A stretch of DNA of 64,000 bases, from contig NZ_AYMQ01000018.1 of the NCBI RefSeq assembly GCF_000633355.1, forward strand, positions 1 through 64,000, given 5' to 3'. The stretch comes from Serratia sp. H1w. GTDB taxonomy: Bacteria; Pseudomonadota; Gammaproteobacteria; Enterobacterales; Enterobacteriaceae. Positions within the stretch are counted from its first letter, which is position 1; each line of letters starts with the position of its first letter. Of this stretch, positions 30,467 through 39,923 are shown piece by piece. The position numbers and the translations under genes were made by a program. The notes under the pieces were generated by a model. It saw only the letters and a program-made list of their open reading frames with translations, was not told the DNA's origin and searched no databases.

Positions 30467-31475
30467 CTGCCGCCATCCCCTGCTGTTTCATCCATTGCCC
30501 GGTCAGTTCAATCCCTTGTTCCAGGCTATAGCGGGGCCGGTAGCCCAGTTCCTCTATCGCGCGGCGGTTATCCAGCGTCATATCAAAATAGGCGGCGGCC
30601 ACGCTGTAGCGCGTCAACATCGGCTCTTTTTCGGTAAAATGAGACACGATTTCCATTCCCACCGCCGCCGCCCACAACAGCGGATAAGGCAGCCTCTGTA
30701 CCCGATATTGCCAGCCTAGCTGTTGAGCCAGCAGTTGGTGCAGCATATCCTCCAGCCGCTGTGGCTGTTGGTTGGTAATGTTATAGATACCGCCAGAAGA
30801 TAAATGTTCCCGGTTGCTGGCCAGATCCATCGCATGCACCACGTTGAGCACAAAGGTCAGATCCAGATAGGCTTTGCCGCCGCCGGGCAGGCGCAGCACA
30901 CCTTTGTCACGCTGCATCTGGGCCAGGATCCTGGGGACAATAACCCGGTCATGCGGGCCAAACAGGCCACGCGGCCGCAGGATCAGGTAGGTCGTCTGCG
31001 GATAGCGATGCAATAGTCCGGCAATACTCTGCTCGGCAGCATACTTACTGGCGGCATAATGATTGGCAAACCGCCGGGCAGACTCGCCCTCGGTGAGGTT
31101 GTGATGATGTCTGAAGTCAAAATAGATCGCGGGCGTCGAGATATGGATAAAGCGCTTTACTCCACAGCGCCCGGCAGCCTTGGCGAGCTTTTCCGTGACG
31201 TAGGTATTGGCCTGAAAAAAGGCTTTGCGATCGCCCCATGGCGACGATTTGGCAGCACAATGCCAGACCACGTCATAGCCCCTCATCAGTTGCTCACACT
31301 GCTCCATCCCGGCACGGGTCAGATCCAACGGGGTAAACTTTGCGCCCTGCGCCACCAACTCACGACCAACGGCCTCATCACGCCCGGTAGCATGCACCTG
31401 ATGTCCAGCGGCTAATAGCCACTCGGCCGCATTGCGCCCAAGCCCACTGGTCGCTCCTGTTACCAACACTTTCAT
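30459..31475 (-). CDS. NAD(P)-dependent extended SDR, 3-beta-HSD/OleD-like
   Basis: A 338-residue reductase with the Rossmann motif TGATSGLG (6-13), active Ser/Thr at 113-114 and YAASK (140-144), so a complete SDR catalytic set. It belongs to the 3-beta-hydroxysteroid dehydrogenase group that includes OleD, the 2-alkyl-3-ketoacid reductase of bacterial olefin synthesis. The start overlaps the ketoacyl synthase stop (ATGA). The pairing with a synthase III gene makes a beta-keto substrate plausible; this is inference. Confidence 0.85.
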   Translation of the reverse strand: MKVLVTGATSGLGRNAAEWLLAAGHQVHATGRDEAVGRELVAQGAKFTPLDLTRAGMEQCEQLMRGYDVVWHCAAKSSPWGDRKAFFQANTYVTEKLAKAAGRCGVKRFIHISTPAIYFDFRHHHNLTEGESARRFANHYAASKYAAEQSIAGLLHRYPQTTYLILRPRGLFGPHDRVIVPRILAQMQRDKGVLRLPGGGKAYLDLTFVLNVVHAMDLASNREHLSSGGIYNITNQQPQRLEDMLHQLLAQQLGWQYRVQRLPYPLLWAAAVGMEIVSHFTEKEPMLTRYSVAAAYFDMTLDNRRAIEELGYRPRYSLEQGIELTGQWMKQQGMAADG

Positions 31476-32479
31476 GGCAACAGTACCATGCCACCCAGAG
31501 TCAATCCGGCCGCGGTGCCGATCAGCATCACCGGTTGGTCGGCATTCAGCCTGCCGGTGATCGCCGCCTCGTGCAGAGCGGAAGGAATTGACGCCGCCAC
31601 CTGATTTCCCCGGTAACGATAGATATCCACCAACGCCTCTGGCGCAACATGCAGCCTTTTGCGCATGTGTTCCAGAGAGAGGTGGCTAGCCTGATGCGGC
31701 ACCACGGTGGCGATTTGTGGCAAATATAGCCCAGCGGCGGTCAGCAAACGGCTAAGGTAGCCTTCAATCAGCGCCGAAGCCTGGCGGAACAGTTGCTTAC
31801 CCTGCATATGAAACAGAAAATCGCTGTCATCCATCCCGGCGCGCGGGTTGCGGCGCGTGCCACCGGCGCGGATTTCGCACAAATCACTGCCTTCCGGATA
31901 GGTTTCCATCAGATAGGACAAAATACCGCTGCGCCCGTCACCACGTTCCACAATGGCGCAGGCGGCACCATCACCAAAAATCAGTGAGGACTCTTCATCC
32001 TTCCAATCGATGCCGCGCGAGGCAATATCGGCAGAGACGATGGCGATACGCCGGTAAACGCCGGTGTTGAGTAGCCCCGCCGCCACCTGTAATGCGGTGA
32101 TAAAACTGACACAGCTGGTATTGATATCAAAGCCCGCGATCCCCGGCGCTAATCCGGCGATCTTGAGAATATGCGCGGCGCTGAAGGGTAATGCCTGGAC
32201 GGAAATTGCCGAAGCCGAGATCAACAGATCGATGGAGTCGCGCGGGATGGCATGGCGAGTCAGCGCATCATCCAATGCGGCGACGGCCAGTGCAGCCTGG
32301 CTGGCCTGATGGCTGGCATGAAAGCGATGAATAATCCCCGAGCGTTTTTCTACATAGCCTGCGGGTTTGTTTAATTGCCGATCCAAGGCCGCAGATTCGA
32401 TGCAGCCAGGAGGCAAGGCCGCACCTGTCGCGATGATTTTCAGCGGCAGCACGGGGTGGGACAGGTTATCAATGGTCAT
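31472..32479 (-). CDS. 3-oxoacyl-ACP synthase III family protein (OleA/FabH-like)
   Basis: Thiolase-fold condensing enzyme. The 335-residue protein has catalytic Cys123 (DINTSCVSFITAL), His262 (VPHQASH) and Asn292 (GNQVAASIP). It also has the FGDGAAC segment. It is distinct from the housekeeping FabH expected in a fab cluster, and OleA (about 338 residues) is one possible relative. It heads an operon of eight overlapping genes. Upstream is a promoter-sized region and a repeat, then narI. Confidence 0.87.
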   Translation of the reverse strand: MTIDNLSHPVLPLKIIATGAALPPGCIESAALDRQLNKPAGYVEKRSGIIHRFHASHQASQAALAVAALDDALTRHAIPRDSIDLLISASAISVQALPFSAAHILKIAGLAPGIAGFDINTSCVSFITALQVAAGLLNTGVYRRIAIVSADIASRGIDWKDEESSLIFGDGAACAIVERGDGRSGILSYLMETYPEGSDLCEIRAGGTRRNPRAGMDDSDFLFHMQGKQLFRQASALIEGYLSRLLTAAGLYLPQIATVVPHQASHLSLEHMRKRLHVAPEALVDIYRYRGNQVAASIPSALHEAAITGRLNADQPVMLIGTAAGLTLGGMVLLP

Positions 32480-32746
32480 AGGTATTCAGTCTGCTTATCC
32501 CTAACTCGTTTGGCTAGCATCCAGCGTAATTAATGAAATTTTTTACGCTATTGTTGATCTAGCTCTTATTTAACATCAGCATAATGAAAATCCTAAAAGG
32601 AATTTTTACTGATTGATTCCGTTCGCTTAACTAACCAGGTAAAGCATGCCGTTAACCCGATGGCACAGCGTAGATCAACGCCGAAAAGAGATCTATAGGA
32701 ATAAGCGCTTTGTCGTGTCATATGGGGATAAGACTGGTCAAAGCAG
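32480..32746. promoter_or_regulatory. Upstream region of the eight-gene lipid operon
   Basis: About 270 bases, AT-rich between 32530 and 32610, with no supported gene. It must carry the promoter of the lipid operon if that is transcribed separately from nar. I see no known operator. Confidence 0.35.
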
Positions 32747-32883
32747 CCCCTCACCCTAGCCCTCTCCCACAGGGAGAGGGGACCGTTCGAGTGCATTTGA
32801 AAAGGTAGCGTCTGGCCTTGAACTTCCAAAAATGCAGGGGCTAGCAGTTCCCTCTCCCTGTGGGAGAGGGTTGGGGTGAGGGG
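32747..32883. repeat. MITE-like palindromic repeat between narI and the lipid operon
   Basis: It runs from CCCCTCACCCTAGCCCTCTC through the hairpin ...CACAGGGAGAGGGG to the inverted end GGGAGAGGGTTGGGGTGAGG. It is an intact copy with about 22-base inverted ends, 15 bases past the narI stop codon, where it may also end nar transcription. Confidence 0.7.
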
Positions 32884-32898
32884 AAATATTGCGGGGAA

Positions 32899-33576
32899 TT
32901 AACGGCGGTTACGCACCAGTTGGTAGCGACGAGTCAGATATTCCACCGGCACGCTCCAGATATGCACCAGACGGCAGAACGGGAATATCAGGAACAACGT
33001 CATGCCGAGTACGATATGGATCTTGAAGATCGGTGCCACCCCTTCCAGGTGCTGAGCTGCCCCTGCATGGAAAGTGACCACCGCCTGCGCCCAGGCTACC
33101 AGCTTCAGCATCTCGCTGCCGTCCATATGTTGGGCAGAAAACGGGATGGTCAACAGCCCCAGGCAGACCTGCACGACCAGCAACGTCAGGATCAGGATAT
33201 CCCCCACGCTACTGGTGGCGCGAATGCGCGGGTTGGTCAAGCGGCGTTTCAATAACAGCACGCCCCCGATCAACATCATTACGCCACAGGCCCCACCGGC
33301 AAACATCGCCATTTTCTGCTTCACCGCGATCGGCAGGAAGGATTCATACATCCAGTGCGGCGTCAGCATGCCGAGGAAATGCCCGGCAAAAATGCCCAGG
33401 ATGCCGATATGGAACAGGTTGGAGGCCAGCCGCATGCCCTTTTTATCCAGCATCTGGCTGGAACCGGCACGCCAGGTGTATTGCCCGTAGTCGTAGCGCA
33501 GCCAACTGCCGATCAGGAAGACGGCCCCGGCGATATACGGATAGATATCGAAGAAGAAAAGCGTCAGAAAGTGCAT
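32899..33576 (-). CDS. narI: Respiratory nitrate reductase 1 gamma subunit
   Basis: Di-haem cytochrome b membrane subunit that oxidises quinol and feeds electrons to NarH. The 225-residue protein has five predicted helices and the conserved segment [17 protein letters not shown] with haem-ligand histidines. Length equals E. coli NarI. It starts two bases after narJ with AAAGGA upstream. It is the last gene of narGHJI. Confidence 0.96.
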   Translation of the reverse strand: MHFLTLFFFDIYPYIAGAVFLIGSWLRYDYGQYTWRAGSSQMLDKKGMRLASNLFHIGILGIFAGHFLGMLTPHWMYESFLPIAVKQKMAMFAGGACGVMMLIGGVLLLKRRLTNPRIRATSSVGDILILTLLVVQVCLGLLTIPFSAQHMDGSEMLKLVAWAQAVVTFHAGAAQHLEGVAPIFKIHIVLGMTLFLIFPFCRLVHIWSVPVEYLTRRYQLVRNRR

Positions 33577-33578
33577 GA

Positions 33579-34301
33579 TTAGCGTCCTTTGGTTGCCGTG
33601 GTCATCGAGCCCACATCCAGATACTGTGGCGCTACCGCGCCCGCGAAGCGCCGCTGGTGAGCGGCCTGCTGCGCCGAAGCACAGCCTTGCTCACCCAGGA
33701 ACTTGATTTGTTCCTCTTCCCAGACGGCATCCAGTGCCTGTGGCGTATCGTCTCTGGCTTCACCAGCCACCTGCGCCTCCAGACTGGTACTGGTGACGGC
33801 GGTACCGGACAGCGCCAGCAGCAGATCGAACAACACCGCATACGGGCTTTGACGTTGCTGCAAGCGAGCCCCCAACAAAGCCAGAATTGGCGCGATATCC
33901 TGCAACCCGCCCTGCGCTTGCTCTTGGTTACGGCTGGCCAGATACTCCAGGTATAACGGCAGGAAGTCCGGCAGTTCACGGCTATCAATCTCCAGCCCGG
34001 CTTCGCGGTATTGTGCCATCAAATCGACCATCGCCTGGCCGCGATCGCGGGACTCACCGTGAACGTGCTCAAACAGCAGCAATGAGGTCGCACGGCCACG
34101 ATCGAACAGCTCGCAATACTCCGCCTGCACGTCCAGCAACGGGCGTCCGCAGAAGCGGCGAATAAACAGGATCAACTGAGCGCTCTGATGCAGGTCCAGT
34201 TCGCACGCCGGCTCCAGGGCTTCCACCAGCTCTTGCTGATGGTCAAACAGCGCCCGATCGGGATAATCCAGCAGGCGGGCAATAATTCGCAGAGCAATCA
34301 T
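33579..34301 (-). CDS. narJ: Nitrate reductase molybdenum cofactor assembly chaperone
   Basis: Dedicated chaperone that keeps NarG competent for cofactor insertion and membrane attachment; not part of the final enzyme. The 240-residue protein begins [20 protein letters not shown] (the classic LLDYPD start) and belongs to the TorD/NarJ helical family. Its ATG overlaps the narH stop (ATGA). Confidence 0.95.
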   Translation of the reverse strand: MIALRIIARLLDYPDRALFDHQQELVEALEPACELDLHQSAQLILFIRRFCGRPLLDVQAEYCELFDRGRATSLLLFEHVHGESRDRGQAMVDLMAQYREAGLEIDSRELPDFLPLYLEYLASRNQEQAQGGLQDIAPILALLGARLQQRQSPYAVLFDLLLALSGTAVTSTSLEAQVAGEARDDTPQALDAVWEEEQIKFLGEQGCASAQQAAHQRRFAGAVAPQYLDVGSMTTATKGR

Positions 34302-35842
34302 GAGGCATCCTCCTTGCGCGGGGTTTTCTGCGTCACGTCGATGGCATCGATGCGGCGGCTGTTAAACAGGTTGAACTTGCTGTCGCTGCCATGGCAACCG
34401 TCGCCAAAGCTGAAGTCACAGCCTTTACTTTCCGGGAAGGCTTCACGCGCCAGTTCACGGTGGCTGGACGGCACCACAAACCGATCTTCGTAGTTGGCTA
34501 TCGCCAGATAACGATACATCTCTTGTGCCTGCGCCTCGGTCAGCCCAGCCTGCTTCAGCGCGCTGGTATCGACCACGCCGTCCACGGTTTCTGCCCGCTT
34601 GTAGTGGCGCATCGCCAACATTCTTTTCAAGGCCAGCAGCACCGGAGCGGTATCCCCAGCGGTCAACAGATTAGCCAGGTATTGCACCGGGATGCGCAAG
34701 CTTTCGACGTCAGGCAGCACGCCGCTATGGGCCAGTTCACCCGCATCAGCGGCTGACTGGATCGGTGACAACGGCGGCACGTACCACACCATCGGCAAGG
34801 TGCGATATTCCGGGTGCAGCGGCAGCGCCAGCTTCCAGTCGATCGCCATTTTATACACCGGCGACTGCTGCGCGGCTTCGATCACCCCTTGCGGGACACC
34901 GTCTTTCAGCGCCTGTTCAATCACCGCCGGGTCGTGCGGATCGAGGAAGATATCCATTTGGCTCTGATACAAGTCTTGCTCGTGTTCAGTAGCGGCCGCT
35001 TGCTCAATACGGTCGGCATCGTACAACAGCACACCGAGGTAGCGGATACGCCCTACACAGGTTTCCGAACAGACGGTAGGCTGACCTGCCTCAATCCTTG
35101 GATAACAGAAGATGCATTTCTCGGATTTGCCGCTCTTCCAGTTAAAGTAGATTTTCTTGTACGGGCAGCCGGTCAGGCACATCCGCCAGCCACGACATTT
35201 ATCTTGATCGATCAGCACAATGCCGTCTTCGCCGCGCTTATAGATCGCACCACTTGGGCAAGTCGCCACGCAGGCCGGATTCAGGCAGTGCTCACACAGG
35301 CGTGGCAGATACATCATGAAGGTGTTTTCGAACTGGCCGTACATCGCTTTCTGCATGTTGTCGAAGTTTTTGTCCTTGGCACGCTTGTCGAACTCGCCGC
35401 CAAGGATCTCTTCCCAGTTCGGGCCGTTTTCGATCTTCTTCATCCGCTGGCCGGTGATCAGCGAGCGCGGACGGGCAATCGGTTGATGCTTGCCCTCTGG
35501 CGCGGAATGCAGATTCTGATAGTCGTAATCGAACGGCTCGTAATAATCATCCAGCGCAGGCACATCCGGGTTGGCAAAAATCTTCGACAACAGGCCAACA
35601 CGGTTACCCATGCGTGGCTCCAGTTTGCCGTTGATTTTGCGTATCCAGCCGCCCTTCCACTTATCCTGATCTTCCCAGGCGTTGGGATAGCCGATGCCCG
35701 GCTTGCTTTCCACGTTGTTGAACCAGGCATATTCCATCCCTTCACGGCTGGTCCAGACGTTCTTACAGGTCACCGAACAGGTATGGCAACCGATGCACTT
35801 GTCCAGATTCAGCACCATGCCAACTTGCGAACGAATTTTCAT
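34298..35842 (-). CDS. narH: Respiratory nitrate reductase 1 beta subunit
   Basis: Cytoplasmic iron-sulfur subunit relaying electrons from NarI to NarG. The 514-residue protein has four cysteine groups (CIGCHTCSVTC, CEHCLNPACVATC, CRGWRMCLTGC with the Trp-for-Cys that marks the [3Fe-4S] site, and CIFCYPRIEAGQPTVC). Its ATG overlaps the narG stop and its stop overlaps narJ. Confidence 0.96.
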   Translation of the reverse strand: MKIRSQVGMVLNLDKCIGCHTCSVTCKNVWTSREGMEYAWFNNVESKPGIGYPNAWEDQDKWKGGWIRKINGKLEPRMGNRVGLLSKIFANPDVPALDDYYEPFDYDYQNLHSAPEGKHQPIARPRSLITGQRMKKIENGPNWEEILGGEFDKRAKDKNFDNMQKAMYGQFENTFMMYLPRLCEHCLNPACVATCPSGAIYKRGEDGIVLIDQDKCRGWRMCLTGCPYKKIYFNWKSGKSEKCIFCYPRIEAGQPTVCSETCVGRIRYLGVLLYDADRIEQAAATEHEQDLYQSQMDIFLDPHDPAVIEQALKDGVPQGVIEAAQQSPVYKMAIDWKLALPLHPEYRTLPMVWYVPPLSPIQSAADAGELAHSGVLPDVESLRIPVQYLANLLTAGDTAPVLLALKRMLAMRHYKRAETVDGVVDTSALKQAGLTEAQAQEMYRYLAIANYEDRFVVPSSHRELAREAFPESKGCDFSFGDGCHGSDSKFNLFNSRRIDAIDVTQKTPRKEDAS

Positions 35843-38800
35843 TTGGCTTTCTCCTGCTGGCTGCCTTGTGCGTAGTCGTTACCTTCACCGTCTAACCAAT
35901 CGATCTGGTCCATTTTACGGACTACCACAAACTCATCGCGGTTAGAGCCAACGGTGCCGTAGTAGTTAAAGCCGTAGGCCAGTTGTGCATAGCCGCCGAT
36001 CATATGGGTCGGTTTCGGACACACACGGGTCACCGAGTTGTGGATGCCGCCGCGCTGGCTGGTGATTTCCGAGCCAGGGATATTCACAATGCGTTCCTGC
36101 GCGTGGTACATCATGGTCATGCCCGATGGGATACGTTGGCTGACTACCGCACGTGCGGTGAGCGCCCCGTTGGCGTTGAAGGCCTCGATCCAGTCGTTAT
36201 CCTCAATGCCCAGATCTTTGGCATCGTCCTCACTTAACCAGACAATCGGCCCACCGCGTGACAGGGTCAGCATCAGCAGGTTATCGCTGTAGGTTGAGTG
36301 GATGCCCCACTTCTGATGCGGCGTCAGGAAGTTCAGCGCCTTTTCTTTGTTGCCGTTCGGTTTTTTATTCAGTAACGGCTGCGCGGCACGGGTGTCGATC
36401 GGCGGGCGATAAACCAGCAGGCTTTCGCCGAAGGCGCGCATCCATTCGTGATCCTGATACAGCTGTTGACGGCCGCTCAGGGTGCGCCACGGGATCAGCT
36501 CATGTACGTTGGTGTAGCAGGCGTTGTAAGAGACGTGTTCGTCTTCCAGGCCAGACCAGGTCGGGCTGGAGATGATCTTGCGCGGTTGCGCCTGAATATC
36601 GCGGAAGCGGATCTTTTCGTCTTCTTTGTTCAGCGCCAGGTGGGTGTGGTCGCGCCCGGTGATGTTGCTCAGTGCCTGCCAGGCTTTCACCGCCACCTGC
36701 CCATTGGTTTCCGGTGCCAGCGAGAGGATCACTTCTGCCGCATCGATAGCCGTTTCGATCTTCGGCCGCCCGACAGCCGGGCCTTCCGCCTTCACGTAGT
36801 TGAGTTTTTTCAGGAAGTCGACTTCGGTCTGAGTATTCCAACTGATGCCCTTACCGCCGTTACCCAGTTTGTCCAACAGCGGACCGAGCGAGGTAAAGCG
36901 CTCGTAGGTTGCAGGATAATCACGCTCAACCACCATAATATGCGGCGCGGTTTTACCTGGGATCAGATCGCACTCGCCTTTCTTCCAGTCTTTCACACCG
37001 TAGGGCTGAGCCAGTTCGGCGGCAGAGTCATGCTGGATTGGCAGCGTGACGATATCGGTCTCCTGGCCCAGGTGGCCAACGCACACTTCAGAGAACGCTT
37101 TGGCGATGCCCTTGTAGATCTCCCAATCACTCTTGGAATCCCAGGCAGGATCGACAGCCGCAGACAGCGGGTGAATAAACGGATGCATATCCGAAGTATT
37201 CATATCGTCTTTCTCGTACCAGGTCGCGGTAGGCAGCACGATGTCGGAATACAGGCAGGTGCTGGACATGCGGAAATCGAGCGTCACCACCAGATCCAAC
37301 TTACCTTCACCGCCGTTATCCAACCATTCGACTTCCTGCGGTTTCACGCCGCCCTGCTGGCCCAGATCCTGGCCCTGGATGCAGTTCTCGGTACCCAGCA
37401 AGTATTTGAGCATGTATTCATGCCCCTTGCCGGAGGAGCCCAGCAGGTTGGAGCGCCAGACGAACAGGTTACGCGGGAAGTTCTGCGGGTTGTCCGGCTG
37501 TTCAGCGGCAAAGCGGACGTCGCCCTGTTTCAGGCTCTCGACGGTGAAATCTACCGGCGTCTGACCGGCCGCTTTAGCCTGAGCAGCCAAATGCAGCGGG
37601 TTGGTGTCCAACTGTGGTGCCGATGGCAACCAGCCCATACGTTCAGCACGTACGTTAAGGTCGATTAAGCTGCCGGCAAATTGGCTCTTGTCCGCCATCG
37701 GAGACAACAGCTCTTCGGTGCCGACCGTCTCGTAGCGCCATTGGCTGGAATGGTTGTAGAAGAACGAAGTGCTGTTCATATGGCGCGCTGGGCGTTGCCA
37801 GTCCAGACCAAACGCCAGCGGCATCCAACCGGTTTGCGGGCGCAGTTTTTCCTGGCCGACATAGTGCGCCCAGCCGCCTCCGCTTTGACCAACGCAACCG
37901 CAGAAGATCAGCATATTGATCAGCCCGCGGTAGGTCATGTCCATGTGATACCAGTGGTTGACGCCTGCCCCGACGATAATCATCGAACGGCCATGGGTTT
38001 TCTCGGCGTTTTCAGCAAACTCCCGCGCAATGCGGGTGATGTTATGGCGCGATACGCCGGTGATCTGCTCTGCCCAAGCTGGCGTATAGGCTTTAACTTC
38101 GTCATAGCTGTTAGCGCAGTTGGCATCATTCAGGCCACGATCCAGCCCGTAGTTCGCCAAAGTCAGGTCGTAAACGCTGGTTACCAGCGCCTGGCTACCA
38201 TCTGCCAGTTGCAGGCGTTTGACCGGCAGCTTGTGCAGCAGGATTTCGTCCAGCGCCACGCTGTTGAAATGCTCGCTTTCGGCACCGCCAAAGTAAGGGA
38301 AGCCAACTTCAACCACTTCATCATGGCTGCCTAGCAGGCTGAGTTGCAGCTCAACATCCTGCTGGGCTTTCCCTTCGCGCTGTTCCAGGTTCCATTTACC
38401 CTTCTCGCCCCAGCGGAAACCGATGGAGCCTTGCGGAGCCACCAGTTCACCACTGGTTTGATCCAACGCGACGGTTTTCCACTCAGGGTTATTTTCCTGG
38501 CCTAGGCCATCGACCAAATCGGCGGCGCGTAGCAGGCGGCCAGCGGCGTAATAACCTTCGGTACGCTGCTCCAGCAGCACCAGCATCGGCATATCGGTGT
38601 AGCGACGCACGTAGTCACGGAAATAGCCCACTTCACGGTCCAGATGGAACTCTTTGAGCATCACGTGGCCCATCGCCAGCGCCATGGCGCTATCGGTCCC
38701 CTGTTTCGGGTTCAGCCACTGGTCGCACAGCTTGGCGACTTCCGCGTAGTCTGGCGTCACCGCAACGGTTTTGGTGCCTTTGTAGCGCACCTCAGTGAAG

Positions 38801-39600
38801 AAATGGGCATCTGGGGTACGCGTTTGCGGCACGTTGGACCCCCAGGCAATGATGTACGACGAGTTGTACCAGTCGGCGGATTCCGGCACGTCGGTCTGTT
38901 CGCCCCAGGTCATCGGCGAGGCCGGTGGCAAATCGCAGTACCAGTCGTAAAAACTCAGGCAGGTGCCGCCAATCAGCGATAGGTAACGGGCACCCGCCGC
39001 GTAAGACACCATCGACATTGCCGGGATCGGTGAGAAACCGATAATCCGGTCCGGGCCAAAGGTCTTGGCGGTATAGACGTTGGAGGCGGCGATCAGTTCA
39101 TTCACTTCCTGCCAGCTGGAACGAACAAAACCGCCGCGGCCACGGGCCACCTTGTAGCTTTTGGCTTTTTCTGGGTTGGAAACGATCGAACCCCAGGCAT
39201 CCACCGGATCGCTGTGCAGGGCTTTCGCCTCACGCCATAGCTTGATCAGACGTTTGCGCATCAGCGGATATTTCAGGCGGTTGGCGCTGTAGAGATACCA
39301 GGAATAGCTGGCACCACGTGGGCAGCCACGAGGCTCATGGTTTGGCAAATCTGGACGGGTGCGTGGATAGTCGGTCTGCTGGGTTTCCCAGGTAACCAGA
39401 CCGTTTTTCACATAGATTTTCCAGCTACAGGAACCGGTACAGTTCACGCCATGGGTAGAACGCACCACTTTGTCGTGTTGCCAGCGGCTGCGATAGCCGT
39501 CTTCCCAATCACGGTTAGTATTCAGCGTTTGACCGTGTCCGCCAGAGAAGGGTTCGGCCAACTGCTTGAAGTAGCGGAACCGATCTAGAAATTTGCTCAT
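35839..39600 (-). CDS. narG: Respiratory nitrate reductase 1 alpha subunit
   Basis: Catalytic bis-MGD subunit reducing nitrate to nitrite on the cytoplasmic side. The 1253-residue protein has the FS0 ligands in STHGVNCTGSCSWKIYVK (His plus three Cys overall) and the Mo-ligand Asp in CLSFYDWYCDLPPASP. It is colinear with E. coli NarG (about 1247). AGGAG precedes the ATG. An FNR palindrome lies about 110 bases upstream. Unlike E. coli, narK does not lie directly upstream. Confidence 0.97.
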   Translation of the reverse strand: MSKFLDRFRYFKQLAEPFSGGHGQTLNTNRDWEDGYRSRWQHDKVVRSTHGVNCTGSCSWKIYVKNGLVTWETQQTDYPRTRPDLPNHEPRGCPRGASYSWYLYSANRLKYPLMRKRLIKLWREAKALHSDPVDAWGSIVSNPEKAKSYKVARGRGGFVRSSWQEVNELIAASNVYTAKTFGPDRIIGFSPIPAMSMVSYAAGARYLSLIGGTCLSFYDWYCDLPPASPMTWGEQTDVPESADWYNSSYIIAWGSNVPQTRTPDAHFFTEVRYKGTKTVAVTPDYAEVAKLCDQWLNPKQGTDSAMALAMGHVMLKEFHLDREVGYFRDYVRRYTDMPMLVLLEQRTEGYYAAGRLLRAADLVDGLGQENNPEWKTVALDQTSGELVAPQGSIGFRWGEKGKWNLEQREGKAQQDVELQLSLLGSHDEVVEVGFPYFGGAESEHFNSVALDEILLHKLPVKRLQLADGSQALVTSVYDLTLANYGLDRGLNDANCANSYDEVKAYTPAWAEQITGVSRHNITRIAREFAENAEKTHGRSMIIVGAGVNHWYHMDMTYRGLINMLIFCGCVGQSGGGWAHYVGQEKLRPQTGWMPLAFGLDWQRPARHMNSTSFFYNHSSQWRYETVGTEELLSPMADKSQFAGSLIDLNVRAERMGWLPSAPQLDTNPLHLAAQAKAAGQTPVDFTVESLKQGDVRFAAEQPDNPQNFPRNLFVWRSNLLGSSGKGHEYMLKYLLGTENCIQGQDLGQQGGVKPQEVEWLDNGGEGKLDLVVTLDFRMSSTCLYSDIVLPTATWYEKDDMNTSDMHPFIHPLSAAVDPAWDSKSDWEIYKGIAKAFSEVCVGHLGQETDIVTLPIQHDSAAELAQPYGVKDWKKGECDLIPGKTAPHIMVVERDYPATYERFTSLGPLLDKLGNGGKGISWNTQTEVDFLKKLNYVKAEGPAVGRPKIETAIDAAEVILSLAPETNGQVAVKAWQALSNITGRDHTHLALNKEDEKIRFRDIQAQPRKIISSPTWSGLEDEHVSYNACYTNVHELIPWRTLSGRQQLYQDHEWMRAFGESLLVYRPPIDTRAAQPLLNKKPNGNKEKALNFLTPHQKWGIHSTYSDNLLMLTLSRGGPIVWLSEDDAKDLGIEDNDWIEAFNANGALTARAVVSQRIPSGMTMMYHAQERIVNIPGSEITSQRGGIHNSVTRVCPKPTHMIGGYAQLAYGFNYYGTVGSNRDEFVVVRKMDQIDWLDGEGNDYAQGSQQEKAK

Positions 39601-39703
39601 CCGGAGTTCTCCTGAAGGCTCTTATCGTTGTAAGTTATAAGAAGTTGCCAAGTGACATTGCTCAATCTGCCGCCAAGGCTACTGATGCTCTGCAGGGTGT
39701 AAC

Positions 39704-39717
39704 TTGATTGCGATCAA
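39704..39717 (-). promoter_or_regulatory. FNR site upstream of narG
   Basis: TTGATTGCGATCAA is a perfect match to TTGATNNNNATCAA. Its centre is about 110 bases from the narG start, consistent with a class II FNR promoter and a leader of about 60-70 bases. The surrounding gap 39601-39923 has no gene; NarL heptamers are likely but not clear. Confidence 0.75.
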
Positions 39718-39923
39718 GGGAATCAGGGGGAGAAAACGTGGAAGAAGGCAGAAATACCACTAAAGGATAATTGGGTGAAATTAATCTATCCAATTGAAAG
39801 TAATCATTAAAAAAGTCAATAAATGAAAGAATGGTCACCTTGCCAGCCATGCGAGATATTTGGGGGTAGGTGCCGAGCCTATACCTGCTAATCTGATTAA
39901 TAACCCAATTCAAGGACGAGAAA

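Noticed and set aside
36448-37668. Long plus-strand frame opposite narG (and similar ones opposite narH and the DmsA-like gene at 34814-35875 and 3311-4312)
   Set aside because: They lie antisense to clearly identified large proteins and show no domain features; they are by-products of biased codon use.
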